Numbered from the stretch's first letter, positions 48,001 to 60,526 are shown. The stretch is 64,000 bases of DNA from Pocillopora verrucosa (GCF_036669915.1 NC_089322.1:5585192-5649191); one strand, 5' to 3'. Made by a program: numbers and translations. Notes: generated by a model from the sequence alone, not told the origin.

Positions 48001-48727
48001 ACGTTCATTCGATGTCTGGAGAACTGGCTGCCTGCTGTTGGAGATGTTGAATCGTGAAAGACCCCTTCGTTTGATCGACGTGAGTAACCATTCGATTTAA
48101 AAACATTCTGGTGTAGGTAATTATTCGCTGAGTGGGCGGGAGATAATTTGGTGTTATTACCTGAGTTGACAATGCATATTGACCACCGTAAAGAGTTTCT
48201 GAAGCTGACGTTTCCAGCGTTAGCTCGTGGACAGAGTGAATCACAAGGGCTAACGCTAACGTCAACTTTGAAACTCTTTACGGCGGCCAATTTACATTAT
48301 TTGCCCGATTGGTAAAAGCAAATTAGCTTATAGCTGGAAAATGGCTTAAACCATTGACGAAACGGGAGACGGGAGGAAAGCTGCTTGCCATGGACTAGAT
48401 ATGCAGCCCTTTCAGGCAAAAAAGAAATAATCCCAACCCAAAAGCAGGCAATGTGAACCATTCAGTCCGTGTCCAGACTGATGCGGTAATTTTGTAAATT
48501 AATCCATGTAGGAAAGAGCTCTTCAGAGACAGAACTCCTGCAAGCCAGAGGAATTTATTCCCTCTGAAGCCATGGACGTGACGAAGGGACTCTTACGACT
48601 TTTGTTCGGATTGGATGGCAGTTTTCCTACAGCTGCAGCGGTGTTAAGGCATTCAGAAGCTTTTCCTGTGACAGAGTTACTAAACCGCCTTACTAAGGAA
48701 TCACAAAGTCTAGAAAAATCCACTTAA
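45010..48727 (+). CDS. STE/MAP3K-type protein kinase lacking the activation loop
   Basis: Seven exons (45010-45627, 45736-45888, 46172-46301, 46822-46950, 47200-47285, 47987-48079, 48512-48727) with agreeing phases give 474 residues. Residues 1-206 are Ser/Asn/Glu-rich and disordered-looking. The kinase domain has the glycine loop GTGAYG (230-235), Lys256 in VCVKK, a helix-C Glu near 264, EYMAGGTIAEL at 297-307, HRDIKGDN at 339-346 and DFG at 363-365. HRDIKGDN points to the STE11/STE20 kinases; MAP3K8/MAP3K14 relatives are possible. After DFG only 15 residues precede DVW (381-383). The usual gap is about twice that, and the T-loop and APE motif are absent. The 700-bp intron at 47286-47986 shows no such exon but is invaded by repeats. 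Either an exon was lost, or it is a non-canonical or inactive kinase. Confidence 0.82.
47405..47495. repeat. Common repeat fragment in kinase intron 5
   Basis: Contains GTAAAGAGTTTCAAAGCTGA and GCGTTAGCCCTTCGTCAGAG, the same sequence as the tandem units at 57690-58125. It lies where the missing activation-loop exon would be expected, next to an AT-rich TTAATTAATATT tract (47300-47400). Confidence 0.8.
48170..48292. mobile_element. Fold-back repeat in kinase intron 6
   Basis: The left half reads ACCACCGTAAAGAGTTTCTG then CTGACGTTTCCAGCGTTAGC. The right half is the complement (GCTAACGCTAACGTCA, then GAAACTCTTTACGGCGGCC). It is a head-to-head version of the repeat at 47405 and 57690, so it can form a hairpin of about 120 bp. 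Confidence 0.75.
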
Positions 48728-49524
48728 AGGACCACGGATCTCTTTTTTTTTTCAATCTTTTACAATGTTAACATTATTTCAGAACATGAATTCTAACTGC
48801 CAAGGACATACTACTAACGTCACATACAATACTTACATTCCTTTTTCATTCTTATTATTGAAATACAAAATGAAAAACAAAAACAATACAAAAAACGAAA
48901 AAAAAAGCCTAAATATTGGAGCAGGAAATTTTGAGTCCATTCCTTATAGAAGGTTTCTCCCATATTATTTTTTTAAGGCAGTGTATTATTTTGTTTGATA
49001 ATTAATCTTAACTTGTTGTTTAAACCCTCAATATATGGACATACACATTTTCTGCTGCAATCCCAAAAAGGTATTTTTGTATCTCTTCCTTGTATTTGGT
49101 CCAGAGTCGTGCCCGACGATTCCAGAAGAAATCTAAGACTCAGGTCTATTTCTTGTATTTGTCATGAGAATTACTGGGCGCCCACTCGAGAAATTCAAAC
49201 TCAGATAATGCTTCATCTGGCCTCGCCATCATGATGACGTCTGGTCATGTGAAAGGGAGCCCGGAGGATTCGTCATCTCAACGCCAATATGGAATTCTAC
49301 ATCAACAAATCCTTTATATCGCTCAGAAAGACGATGAAAATTTATAAGAACATCTATGGAGAGTTTATTGAATAATGGTTATATGTGGATAATGCCAGTT
49401 TACAAAGTACATGAAATTTTTTCACGGAATATCGTTGAATACAGTTTTGTACAACAACAAATGACATATTTTTGTCCGCAATTTTGTGACACGAACCTGT
49501 AACCGTAGTTATTACTTTTTGTAA

Positions 49525-49530
49525 AATAAA
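49525..49530 (+). terminator. Polyadenylation signal, kinase gene
   Basis: AATAAA about 800 bp after the stop codon, followed by a second AATAAATC-like hexamer. It is the first clear signal I see after the coding end, but the use is inferred. Confidence 0.45.
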
Positions 49531-49550
49531 TAAATCAAAGACACTCTACT

Positions 49551-51166
49551 ATATTGGTTTTTCTTGCCACTTTCTCATTCTTTTCATAATGATACTGATT
49601 AAGTGAATGATTTCCATTCTGTTCACTATTTTTCATGGAGGACTACTACTCAAATCAATTTTTTCGCTTGTTTTTCAGCCGTTCACTTTCCCATCCGTAT
49701 TTTTTTCGAATTTGGATTGATTGTTCCCTCGGCGTCGTATCACTTAACCGGGCATTGTTCCTTTCGTAACTTCATTTGCCTCTCTGTTATCCGTCAAAAA
49801 ACAAAATAAGATCGTCGTAATTCGCATTGTAAATTAGTTCATGTTTGTATCCGGAGAAGTGTACATATCTTTTAAGTAATAATTTATTTTCTTGTATCTT
49901 TATTGCAAATTTTGCTTATTTTCGTTCAAAAAGCTGTATATTCGGTCCTTGGTTAAGTGTTTCGAGCACTTGTATGTTTCCTTTCTAAATATATTTGTTT
50001 TATTTAAACGTTACTTGACAATTGTACGCATGCTAGTCTGTACAAGGAGTCATTTTCATAATTTTTTGCAGAGAACTGAACAAAAAATTACTACCACTGG
50101 AAAATTCACCTTTAAGGGATCCAAATTAGTTTCAAAAATAAGTTAGCATGTTTATGAATGTCGGCTTTAGTCAATGTGTTAAAAACTTCTTTAAAATAAT
50201 TTACTAATAGAAAACAAGAATTTGGAGTTATTTAAAATAAAATGAATTGTTTTTCTAAATTGGAAAAAAATTAACAATGCAGCAATTTTTTTTTCATGGA
50301 CTATCATCTAATAATTGTACTTTAATCTGGGAGTTGTTCGTCGTCTTTTAGTAAATTAAGATGTTCCATGTTATTTTATGTTATTTTTTGTTTAATAACA
50401 GTTGTATCCGGAGTTTTAGAAGTGAATTCGTTTTACATAATACCTTTTATACCACTGACAAGTTTGACAGTTACCAATTTAATTTTTTTTTTAATGTTTG
50501 TACAGCTGATTCTGCAAATGAAAACTTCCGATCGACTATCTTCAAACTTTTAGTTCTTTACACCTACGTATTATACATATTGTACGTATCTCAGTTGAAA
50601 GGCATTTCTTGCAAATTTGTCGCTGAAAAATGGTCAATATTTCTGGTTGGGAAAACGAATTTGAAGAGATATTTGCAGACACTCTTACACCATTGTTAAT
50701 TATAACCTGGCTTAAAATCATGTTACGACTTTAAGTGGAAAAAAAAAGCGTTACTGATTTGGTCGCTAGTCCGAAAAGAAATCAAGAGGAGGAAAGAAAA
50801 GAAAAGATGACCATCAGAAATTCGATGTAACAAAGCGAAGAATACTTTTCTTATGTAAGTATGTTTCCTATAAATCGTCACGTTTTTAAACTTTGGAAGT
50901 TCATATTTGATCTTCCCCATTAAAATACCATTTTTTAATAAAACAACAATTGTAAATAAAGTCTTTATGTTGAGAATAGTGTATACTTAGAAACGATGTC
51001 AATCGGCCAGAATATAACTTTTTAATGTTCTTTTGACAGCATCGAAAGTACACAACAAGAAATTTTGCGTGGTCAGATTGTGCAAACAGGGCAGTTACTC
51101 GATATAAAGCTTACCAGACTGTCAAGGCCCTACAAAGGTTTTCATTCGTTCGTTGAATCATTCAAG
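49551..51166. other. AT-rich intergenic stretch
   Basis: T-rich sequence with short unsupported frames. The end should include the promoter and 5' UTR of the secreted gene starting at 51167. Confidence 0.5.
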
Positions 51167-54100
51167 ATGAGGCTAGAGGTGTTGCTTTTGGCGTTCGTCG
51201 CTACGGTTTACTGTGAACCGTTCGTTGAGGAGCAAGACCCTTTGTTAATGGATCAGGAGGATCACGCAACGGAGAAACGGCATCATAATTATTATTGTTT
51301 GGCGGTAAGCGGTCTGATTCTAAATTGAACGCTAGCTCCTTTTGGAGAAAAGCTTTCACAAGCCTACGTAAAATTTCCTTTTCTTATTATTGTTAGTGGT
51401 AAGTGGTGAGCATTTCATTCCCCTTCTTTCCATTGCCGTGAGGACAAGCGGAATTGCAAAATGTTCTCGCGTGAAACGTGAAACGTAAAACGTGTTATGA
51501 GCACAGTTTTTTGTGATTTGTGATAAGCGTCATCCGTCCAACTTCGACTTTGACTTCCATTCCTATTTTTATGTCAAGATGAAGAATAGTACAATATAAG
51601 TAAGTAGATTGATTCAAAGTCTAAAAAACCTACAGTAACTCTTTTAAGCGTCATTCTGGTCCTAGAAACTTTTGGGAAAAAAGTTTGAGTATCAGTTTAC
51701 GCGGTGAAAACAGCTTAGAATGTGTCTCGTAAGAACGCCAAGTTCCACCAAAATTTAAGAAAAGATTGTATAAAAGATTAATTTTGAGACAAAAATTACT
51801 TGTTCTGTTGTCCGGTAACTGGATCGCAAAAAAACGAGACCGTCCCTCCCCCGCTTCTCCTCATCATTTTCCGCCCTTAGGATGTGGGGAAAAATCTCGA
51901 TTGTTTCCGTTACACGTGTCAAACACCCTAAGGAAGATTACTTCTTGTCGGTGTGTATCAAGTCGCAATATTAATCTGACAACCACACCTACACGGAAAA
52001 GATATCGTACGTACTTTACTTGAGTAGTTTTACATCACTTTTATTTGTCAACCATAACAATATCAATTAGGCACATATCTTTAATTTGCTTGCTCTAGAG
52101 AAAGCGAGATGTATCATTTTTGGTTGTAACTCTGTTGGATGAGAAAAGGGTTCGGTAGCAGATCAAAATCGAACATTATGATCAGCCGGTAAAACTTCTT
52201 AGTAAGCAACGTTTGTTTGCTTATATACCGCGAACAAACTTCAAAATTTGTTTCAGATTAAAACGTTTCAAAAGTCAAACAAAAAAATGTTTTCAACATC
52301 CGCAACTTTAAGCCTCACAGCTTAAGATGTAAACAGATGAAAGGTAAGGGGTATTTTCTTTAAATGTTGGACGGTAACTCCCTTAAATTGTTAACCGTGT
52401 AGATTTGTAAATCGTGCATTTCTTTAAATCGTGTATGGACGTTTTATTCGAAAAAAGTGAAAAATTCAAACAACAAAAAATGAAAAAAAAATTAAAAAAC
52501 ACCAAATGAAAACAAAGCAAACCAAACATAACAAAATAAAAAAAAAAAAAGATAAAAAGCAAAAAAAATTTAAAAAAAAGGTAAAATAACAGCAACAACA
52601 AACCAAGAAGAAGGAATAAGACAAGAACAAATAAAGAAATATCAGAATATATATGAACTAAGCATTGAAAAAAATATGCAATTATTATGCGTTATAAAAC
52701 AACTAAGATACCACGCGCGCCCTGATTGGTCAAAAACCGATTATGTATTGCACCATACAGAATTAATTTATCTTATTAAATTTATCATATAAAAACAATG
52801 GACCTCACTTTCTATTGGTTCACTGGCGTGATAACCCACTTGGCATGTTGGGAGAACACGAGAGAAATTTACAAAGAACAGTATGAAAAATATACAAACT
52901 GATGTTTGTTTTTAACAGAGAGGATGTTACTACAATGGGCATTGCCCAAGCGGTTATTACTGCCATAGATATTACCGCCGCTGTTGTCGACTTAACCCGC
53001 GTAGATGCTCTCACAAATCGCACTGTTCTAGCTCGCAGTGCTGTGCAAAGTACTCGTACCAGTATTATGGATACTGTAGAAGCTTCAAGCAACCGGGAGG
53101 ATGGTGTCCATGGAAGGGAGTGAGTTAGATTTTGATATAATTTGTCTTTAATAGAGACCTTTTTCATGTCCTTGAAAATGTATCGCCCAATTCGAAGGCG
53201 CTTTGAATAGAAAAGTATACCTTTGAGGACAAAAGTCATTAGTCTAGAATAAAACAGTTGATAGCGTTGAAGGCGCCCTCTGATTGGCCACTCAGACCCT
53301 GAATATCCTTTGTTATTCACCTCCGTGAAATGCGCAAGGGATCTGCGCCTGAAACTGTTGTAATCGTTACAGGAATATTGAGTTAAAATCATCTTTTTGT
53401 ATTTTATCATCTCACTTCGTTTTATTTGATTCTAAAACAAACATTCTCCTCAATAACGGTGGCTAGCGGTGGATATTTACCTTACCGCCTCACTGCCTGA
53501 TCAATATTAACCCTTAGCCATCTCGGTTAATAGTTGTAACTATTTTCCAAGGGAGAACGACCGAAAACAGAGTTACATTCCTAGTCAGAGCCCCTGGATA
53601 TGCGATTTCCAATATACAATATATCGGTAGACCGTGCGCAGTGGTTCGGTTTCCTTCAAAATCAACGTATTTAGAATTTTTTTTTTGGATTTTCGCAGCC
53701 TGACGGTTACAACTGTGGCTGTGGACAAGGATACACTTGTCAGAGATATGGGTCGAATTACTATTGGGGGAAGTGCGTGGCTAGTTGTTCCAGCGACAGT
53801 AGCTGCAAGAAAACAGAGTGCTGTTCTGGTCGTCGTTGCAAACCACGGAAGGGGGCAGGAAAATACTGTCCGCGCAAAGGGGTAATTAAATTGTTTTTTC
53901 TTAATCAAAGCTTTATATTCATTTTTCAAAGATATGAATTTACCTTCAGTCTGCGTCGGTCGAGGTTCTCTTGTTCTTAGTCCCACTCTTTCCCTTTAAA
54001 TTCGTATTCCGATTCTTGAACCATATTTTTAAAGATTGTGTTGAATTGTTTTGACTTTTAAAGTCCTATTCAGCCAAAGATTCTGTTATGTCGCATTATT

Positions 54101-55308
54101 TCTTGATTCTACCTCAGGTTTAATTCAATTTTTTTTGCAGTCTCTAACTTTAAAGAGCTATGTTGAAAACTTAGATCAGGTTACTCTCAAGGGAAGAACA
54201 GATATGTACACTTGGCAGCCTCCTTGCATCAGATAATGACAATAAGATAAAGCGGGTTTAAATACAACGAGCGAATTTATTATGGGTCTTACTCCCTACT
54301 GGGTTGAGCAACCAAACTGAAAAATCAACATCCACGAGCTGGATTCATACCATTTGACTAACAAAATTCTCACTTGACTGATGATGAATTCTGGGGCGAA
54401 ATGCTTAAAATGTGGGCGAACTTGTTTTACTTCAGCGGGCGATCTTACAAAGGGGCCAAATCCTAATAAATCCTTAAGCTAACATTGTAAAAACATTAGT
54501 CACCGTCTTTTGTCGACTGCTGATCGCGAGTTCATTCATAGTAATTACGAGGGGCAGTGTTAGATATTTACAAGAGAAGATAACGGGACATGTAGAGAAG
54601 GAGGCTTCTGGTTCAGGCCAGAATATAGGGATATGTCATATTCACTTGAGTTCTGATTTATAGATAGTCTTAAGCGGACCATCATCTGTTCACATACGAG
54701 ACTAAATATTGAACATTAGGCTTAGAAATCAATGACAGTTAATGAATTACAGGCGCTGGTTTGTCCGGTCGTTCGAATGGTGGACGAACACTGTCTCAGT
54801 GGATGAATCTCTATCCGGTGGATGGCGCAGTACATCTTGTTGACAGTTATTCTCTGGATAGCGATTTATCCGTTGGATGGTGTTATTTGCCTTTTGACCA
54901 ACTGGGCCTAGGATATTAAAATGTTCAGACTAATCAAATATCACGAGTTCGTTTTTACTTGTACAAATCTTCCCTTCGTCCATTATTTTTTCGTGATATT
55001 TCTTTCCTGTACTAGTTAACGGCTGAGAATACGAAGCGTGGAGAAATATTTTGACAAGCCCAGCTATGAATAATCTTAGATACTTGTCACTTGATTCAAC
55101 TTAAAACTGACGTTATAAATGCTCGTTTGATAAAATAAATTTTAACTGATAGTTTTTGTTCGCTCGATGTGATTTTTAGGCCGATATTTACCACTGTGGC
55201 TGCATCGAGGGATATGAATGCCAGGACGCTGGAGTGGGAGAGTACTGGGGCAAATGTGTAAAGGTTGCGCCCCCTACCGAGGAGCCTGGATCTGGGCTCG
55301 GGGAATAG
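51167..55308 (+). CDS. Secreted cysteine-rich Dickkopf/colipase-fold protein A
   Basis: Four phase-0 exons (51167-51304, 52919-53119, 53699-53881, 55180-55308) give 216 residues. The ATG at 51167 is chosen because MRLEVLLLAFVATVYC is a good signal peptide; EKR near residue 40 could be a processing site. Exons 2-4 hold two cysteine modules: CSHKSHCSSSQCCAKYSY then CRSFKQPGGWCPWKG then CGCGQGYTC, and CSSDSSCKKTECCSGRRC then GKYCPRKG then CGCIEGYEC. The order C-DC-CC-C-G-C-CxCxxGxxC is that of the Dickkopf C-terminal domain, colipase and prokineticin. Dickkopf proteins bind LRP5/6 and block Wnt signalling, but related folds are also digestive cofactors or venom components, so the role is open. 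The tail is Pro/Glu/Gly. Each module ends with a W/YWGKC motif. Confidence 0.8.
52480..52620. repeat. A-rich low-complexity tract
   Basis: Long runs of A with scattered C and G in intron 1 of gene A. The opposite strand gives a false Phe/Leu-rich ORF. Confidence 0.85.
54752..54909. repeat. MITE-like repeat in intron 3 of gene A
   Basis: About 155 bp with GTCGTTCGAATGGTGGA, then TCTCTATCCGGTGGATGGCG, then TATCCGTTGGAT and a closing GACCAACTGGGCC. It matches 59165-59312 in gene B. The GATAG/CTATCC units are themselves inverted. Confidence 0.75.
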
Positions 55309-55409
55309 CCTCGTCATCATGCTGAGTCCAATCGAGCCAGCGATACATTTCAAATTCGCTCAGTTGGCAACATTGGTGTAATATTAATTGCTTCAAACAA
55401 AAAGGGGAT

Positions 55410-55415
55410 AATAAA
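55410..55415 (+). terminator. Polyadenylation signal, gene A
   Basis: AATAAA about 100 bp after the stop codon of the secreted gene A. Confidence 0.6.
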
Positions 55416-57046
55416 ACATGGCAAATGAAACTTTGTCTGAGATGTAGTTTGGTGGTCGTCCAAAGGGCAGATATAAGCATCGAATACTTCCTGTACCTCA
55501 GAGTACCTTACTTAATATTCAAATGCTTTTTTTTCCTTTTTCTTCCTAATGTGACTGGCGTAACGTAGTCACAGTGAAAAAGTTGGTTACGCACAGCGTG
55601 ATAGCTATTGTTTGCCGATTTTACTTTCATCGGATATCTTGGTCACGATGCAGATGTTCGCAAAAAGGCGCTACAAAATATTTCTTGAAATCACACAGAC
55701 CCATATGCTCCACTACCCACTCCTCAATCCATGCCATTCCTAATTTTACAAACGATCATCATTACCTTGCGTCTTTCGAGGTCAACAAACATTTTCGGCT
55801 AAATTGAGAAGTACTACTAAAGGTTTCCAGGACCATATGCAGAGTCGTACAGTTCTTATCAAGAACTGTTTTTTAACTCGCAGCCCTTAATCAGTAGATT
55901 TTTTCATTCTTTTTATCTTCTTTTTGAAACTTACGAGGAAGAAGTCGTTAGTAGGGACTGATTTAAAACAGTGGATTAATTAACAAAAGAAACCCATTAT
56001 ATCTGTCTGTTAGTTTCCTTTGAATCCATGGTATCAGACAATCGAGAAAAAACGAATATTTTTATAGTTTTGTAGGACCTTTACTTGTCCTAGAGGTAAA
56101 CGTGATATAACTTTAAGTTGATGTAGACATTGTTATCATCTGTGCAAATAACAAAAGGAAGGGTTTTGTAATGTCATTTTTTGTTTGAATTTCGGGCTTA
56201 CAGTTCACCATCTCTCAACCACCAAATCCCAAATATATTTACTAACCGTGTGTTACTACAACAATGCAAAGGCATCGTGTTACATATGGACTTTTTCTCG
56301 AGTTTACCCGAAGCTTACCCATATAAACGACTTAATTTCCAAGCTTAATAAGGCCGATTTTAAAATTTGAGGCCTCTTGTCAGTCGATTTCGTGTGTTCA
56401 CACTGACTATGACTAAATAAATGAATAAGTAGAGTTATTAATATGGTACAATAAACTCAAAACGATTGGAAAGCTATTATACATGGTGCCATCCTTCTTC
56501 GAAAAAAAACCTAACAACCTCTCAGTAAGGATGAAATCTGTGGGGTTTCCGAACCAGTGGCCTTCTTCGACAGTCGCTGAGATATTGAGCCAAGACTGTA
56601 ACGTTTAAACTTAGTCGTGGAGTAAAGATTGAGATAAAAAGTTGCTTTAATTATTGTTCTTGAGCGAATTGGAAACTCAATGTTAAGAATTATGTGAAAC
56701 AGCTAATCAAATATGCTTTCCGAGCACGTTCACTTTCATTAAATACGCATTCTAAAAACTAAAGAAAGGCGCCACAAACGTCGAACATGTTTAAGATGCC
56801 GCTTTCTATACTCTACACGCGCCCAAAACAAACTTCACACGTGGAGAAGAAAATTTGTAAAGCGTTGAACCAAACGGCAAATTTGAGCTGCTAACAGACT
56901 TCCCAGCGCTTGTTCAGTGCTCCTTGGTTCACAATAGATGGAAACGAGCAACGTGGCAAAAACGAAGCGTATAAACCGGGTGCTTTTCGTGCCCTTTTTA
57001 CAAAAGACAAAAGACTTGGTTGGCACTGTTCGTACCCTTTGGCGAA
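55416..57046. other. Intergenic stretch between secreted genes A and B
   Basis: No supported exon. The last couple of hundred bases before 57047 should hold the promoter of gene B. Confidence 0.5.
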
Positions 57047-58375
57047 ATGAGGTTTCTTTTGGGATTTTCAGTGCTAGCATCGTTCTATGTGGTCAGTCAC
57101 GGTGAAGCTAAGATAGAGGAGGATAGTGAAATCGCCAAGCGTGCTTATGTAAGTATGTTATTTTTCTAGATGAGAAAGACAAATCTAAATCACCTCATTT
57201 TGTAACTATTTGAAATCGTGGCGGAATTGTAGGATATCTAAGTGTAACTTCATTGACCCCGTCACGGTGGTGCCTTTTCGTTGTGAAAATCTTTCATATC
57301 ATCAAGATAACAAAAAAAGGACATTGTTTTCTTTTGATATCATAAAACCACGATATTTGTTGATTGATCTATGAATAAGAATCGACATTTTTTTTCTAAA
57401 GTGAAAAGACGTATAATTTTTTTTCGAAGGATCGATATTTTTTTTCTAAAGTGAAAAGACGTATAATTTTTTTTCGAATTGAAGCAATGTTCAGATGCTC
57501 ATGGTAGAGTTTTAATAGCATTCTAAGTCGATCGAACAAGACAGCTGTTGTCTCATTCAGATACATAGATACATCCAAGACTACCGCAAAATTGTCGCAA
57601 AGGACAAACGAATAAAAGGGGTAAGTTTCTAAGGAAACTGTGGTGCTGCATCGGTGGAAGAGTTTAACAAGATAATTTGGTTTTATCAATTGAGTAAATA
57701 ACGTAAAGAGTTTCTAAGCTGATGTTTCGGGCATTACCCATTCGTCAGAGCGAAGGACAGTCGAACTAAAAAATCTGTTGAAGAACCGTTTAAGCGCGCC
57801 GCATCTATCAATGATATTTTTGTTTTATCAACTGGGTTGATAATGTGAATTGGCCACCGTAAAGAGTTTCTCAGCTGTTGTATCGAGCGTTAGTCCTTCG
57901 TCGGAACGAAAGACAGTCGAGCTAAAAAATCTGTTGAAGAATCGTTTAAACGCGCTGCATCTATCGGTGATATTTTTATTTTATCAACTGAGTTGATAAT
58001 GTAAACTGGCCACCCCAAAGAGTTTCTAAGCTGATATTTCGAGCGTTAGCCCTTCGTCATCACAAAGGACAGTTGAGCTGAAAAATCTGTTCAAGAAGCG
58101 TTCCAACACGCCGGATCTATCGATGCGTGTAAACAGTTACGAAGTCAGATAACCCTGTGTTGTAAACTACTAATTCTCTCAGTGCAAACAATCACCAGTA
58201 ACTACATTATCCTGTAAGATTTACTAAATTTTGCCGTACCAGTTAGGCGAAGGTAATCAATCAATCAATCAATCAATCCAACTTTATTTATCGAGGGTAA
58301 CACGAAACAGTTACAATACTGATAAACTTGTGGCCCTCCTACAACAAATATATCCTATTTATATACTGAAAATAT

Positions 58376-58427
<52 letters not shown>

Positions 58428-60362
58428 GCACTAAGAAAAAGGAAGGTAAAAGGAAAATTCCCAAGTTATTTATCACTCTTCGACAAAAACACACTAACAT
58501 TTCACGCAACATATCATTGGCAGATACCATGCGGCAACTATTATTGTCACGATGGATTCTACTGCTACAGTGGTAACTGCCGGCCCATTCGCTCCTGTGG
58601 AGCTCACGATCACTGCCCCTCGGACCAATACTGCGACATTCACCTAAGGGTCTGCAGGAAAGGAATCAGGAGGTGTTATGCCCACCATGAATGTGGTTAC
58701 GGGAACATCTGCAAGGGTGGTATCTGTAAGAAGCGAGAGTGCAGGAAGCATACAGACTGTCCTGATAACGAAGCCTGCTATTATCCGGGCATCTGCAGAG
58801 GCTACCAAGCTTACTGCCACGAGGGATACCCAGGATATTGCAAGGATGGATATGTTTGTGTAGCAAGTGAGTTTACGGAAAGTATTAGGATGTAATGTGG
58901 ATCATTACGGACCAGTCATTCTTTATCACTAGGTTGGGGGGGGGGGAGGGGAATGTTAGATTTTGGGGGATCGCATGGTTTTCAGGGGAAATGGAGAAGG
59001 AATCAGAGTATGAAGGTGGGAGGGGGGGAACTATTAAAAATTGACAGCCGATGAGGGGCGAACATAAATAACATTTACCGAGCACTTGTAGGCATTTGGT
59101 AAATTTTTATCGTGACACAATCAAACCCTCCCCCCCCCCCAGCCCATGCCATAAATAGTGACCAGGCCCCGGTTGTTCGAAGCATGGATAACACTATCCA
59201 GTGGGTAAATCTCTATCCGGTGGATAGCGCAATAAGTTTTGTTAACACTTATCCGTTGGATAGTGATTTATCCCTAGGATAGTGTTATCCGGCCTTAATA
59301 CAACTGAACCCAGTCCTTTACAAAAACCTGTTTCTTTTTGCGAATAAAAAAAAAAGTTTTGGTTTGCAAATGAAATCATTTTATTATGATTTAGTAAAGT
59401 TTCTTTATAATTCACCCCGCTTTGTAGATTTTCTCCAAAAATAATGTTGTGATTCACAAGTTAATCCTTGTTAATGTTTCTGCTTTTGTAGAGAGGTGCA
59501 AAAAACGTCAATGTAATAGTAAGTACGATTGTAAGCTTGGTGACCATTGTGTGGGAGGATTCTGCAAGCCTCAGCCGGGATTTTGTTCGTCTGATGGAGA
59601 CTGTGACAAAAACCAATGCTGTGCCAAAGGAAACGATCAACATGGAGTGTGCAAGAGTCTCGTCAAACCTGGGCGCGGATTTTGGTGTCCATTAAAGGTA
59701 AGAAAGACAACAACAAATTGTGTTCAAACATATACAAACTTGCAAGAACAACGAAGGGAACGGAAGTTGAAGGTCTTGTTTTTCATGAACTGCAGAAATA
59801 AGTGTCTAAGAACAACCTCTCTTGCGTAGTTAAGGCTACGATCACAAGAAAGTCATATTTGTAAAATAGTGAGTCCAACAAAGAATGTGTTCTTTTTTCC
59901 ACCAGGTTAGACATAAAAGATAGAATCTAATCCTGGTTTAGTGTTCAAAATCCAGCGGCACAGACCCAATGAAATTCATGCTGTACCGTCTCTGGTCCTC
60001 TAAACTCCCCCCCCCCACCCCTCGAAATTAATTTTCATCCTAAAGTTTGCATTTGCAAAGCTTGCAATCAACCTCTCTGTTGCTCTGTTAATAGAGCATC
60101 CTTCTGATAAATCGTAACTTGCTAGAGCTTAAATCTTCATAGGAAACTCAAATCTCCTTTATTTGAATTGCCTTTCGAAGAATTGTGGCAAATGTTTCAT
60201 ATCCTTCTTTATTTATTACATTTCACCCTGTTTTCACAGCAATCTGTTCGCGAATGTCCTTGTGTGCCTGGATATGCATGTGAACAAACCACCACTAGCA
60301 CCGTCTGGGGAAAATGTCTGCCAACCGACGGGGGATCTGGATCTGGGTCAGGTGACTTTTAG
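57047..60362 (+). CDS. Secreted cysteine-rich Dickkopf/colipase-fold protein B
   Basis: Exons 57047-57148, 58524-58866, 59492-59697 and 60240-60362 (phases 0, 1, 0) give 257 residues. The start gives a signal peptide (MRFLLGFSVLASFYVVSHG) followed by an acidic stretch and KR, a possible propeptide. Exon 2 encodes a run of six-to-eight-residue cysteine knots (CGAHDHCPSDQYC, CYAHHECGYGNIC, CRKHTDCPDNEAC) like Dickkopf N or EB modules. Exons 3 and 4 encode a Dickkopf-type C-terminal module: CNSKYDCKLGDHC, then CSSDGDCDKNQCCAKG, WCPLK, CPCVPGYACE and WGKC. The tail is Gly/Ser/Asp. The last two exons join at phase 0 just where the equivalent exons of gene A join, so the two are diverged duplicates. 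Function as a Wnt antagonist, a digestive cofactor or a secreted defence or venom peptide cannot be told from sequence. Confidence 0.8.
57690..58125. repeat. About 155-bp tandem repeat, three units, intron 1 of gene B
   Basis: Units start near GTAAAGAGTTTCTAAGCTGA at about 57703, 57859 and 58013. Each contains GCGTTAG.CCTTCGTC and AAAAAATCTGTTGAAGAA. The same family occurs at 47405 and 48170, so it is dispersed as well as tandem. Confidence 0.85.
58256..58276. repeat. AATC tetranucleotide microsatellite
   Basis: Five perfect units in intron 1 of gene B. Confidence 0.9.
58382..58428. repeat. AT dinucleotide microsatellite
   Basis: A nearly pure TA run shortly before exon 2 of gene B. Confidence 0.95.
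59165..59312. repeat. MITE-like repeat in intron 2 of gene B
   Basis: The counterpart of 54752-54909: GGTTGTTCGAAGCATGGATA, CTCTATCCGGTGGATAGCGC and a closing CAACTGAACCCAG. It contains inverted GGATAGTG/CACTATCC units. Confidence 0.75.
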
Positions 60363-60526
60363 GTCACGTGATGAAATGAAGAGCATCGGGCACAATTAAT
60401 GTGTTCTGAATTGTTCTATTGAATTAAAATAACACATCTGAGATTATTGTGGGACGTGCTGGTCTTTGTTTGTTCGATAGAGTTACCGATACCAGTAAAG
60501 CGATATCAGTTAAGGGGATTCCTCAC

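Noticed and set aside
52383-52601. Minus-strand Phe/Leu-rich frame resembling a membrane protein
   Set aside because: It is the translation of a poly-A-rich tract.
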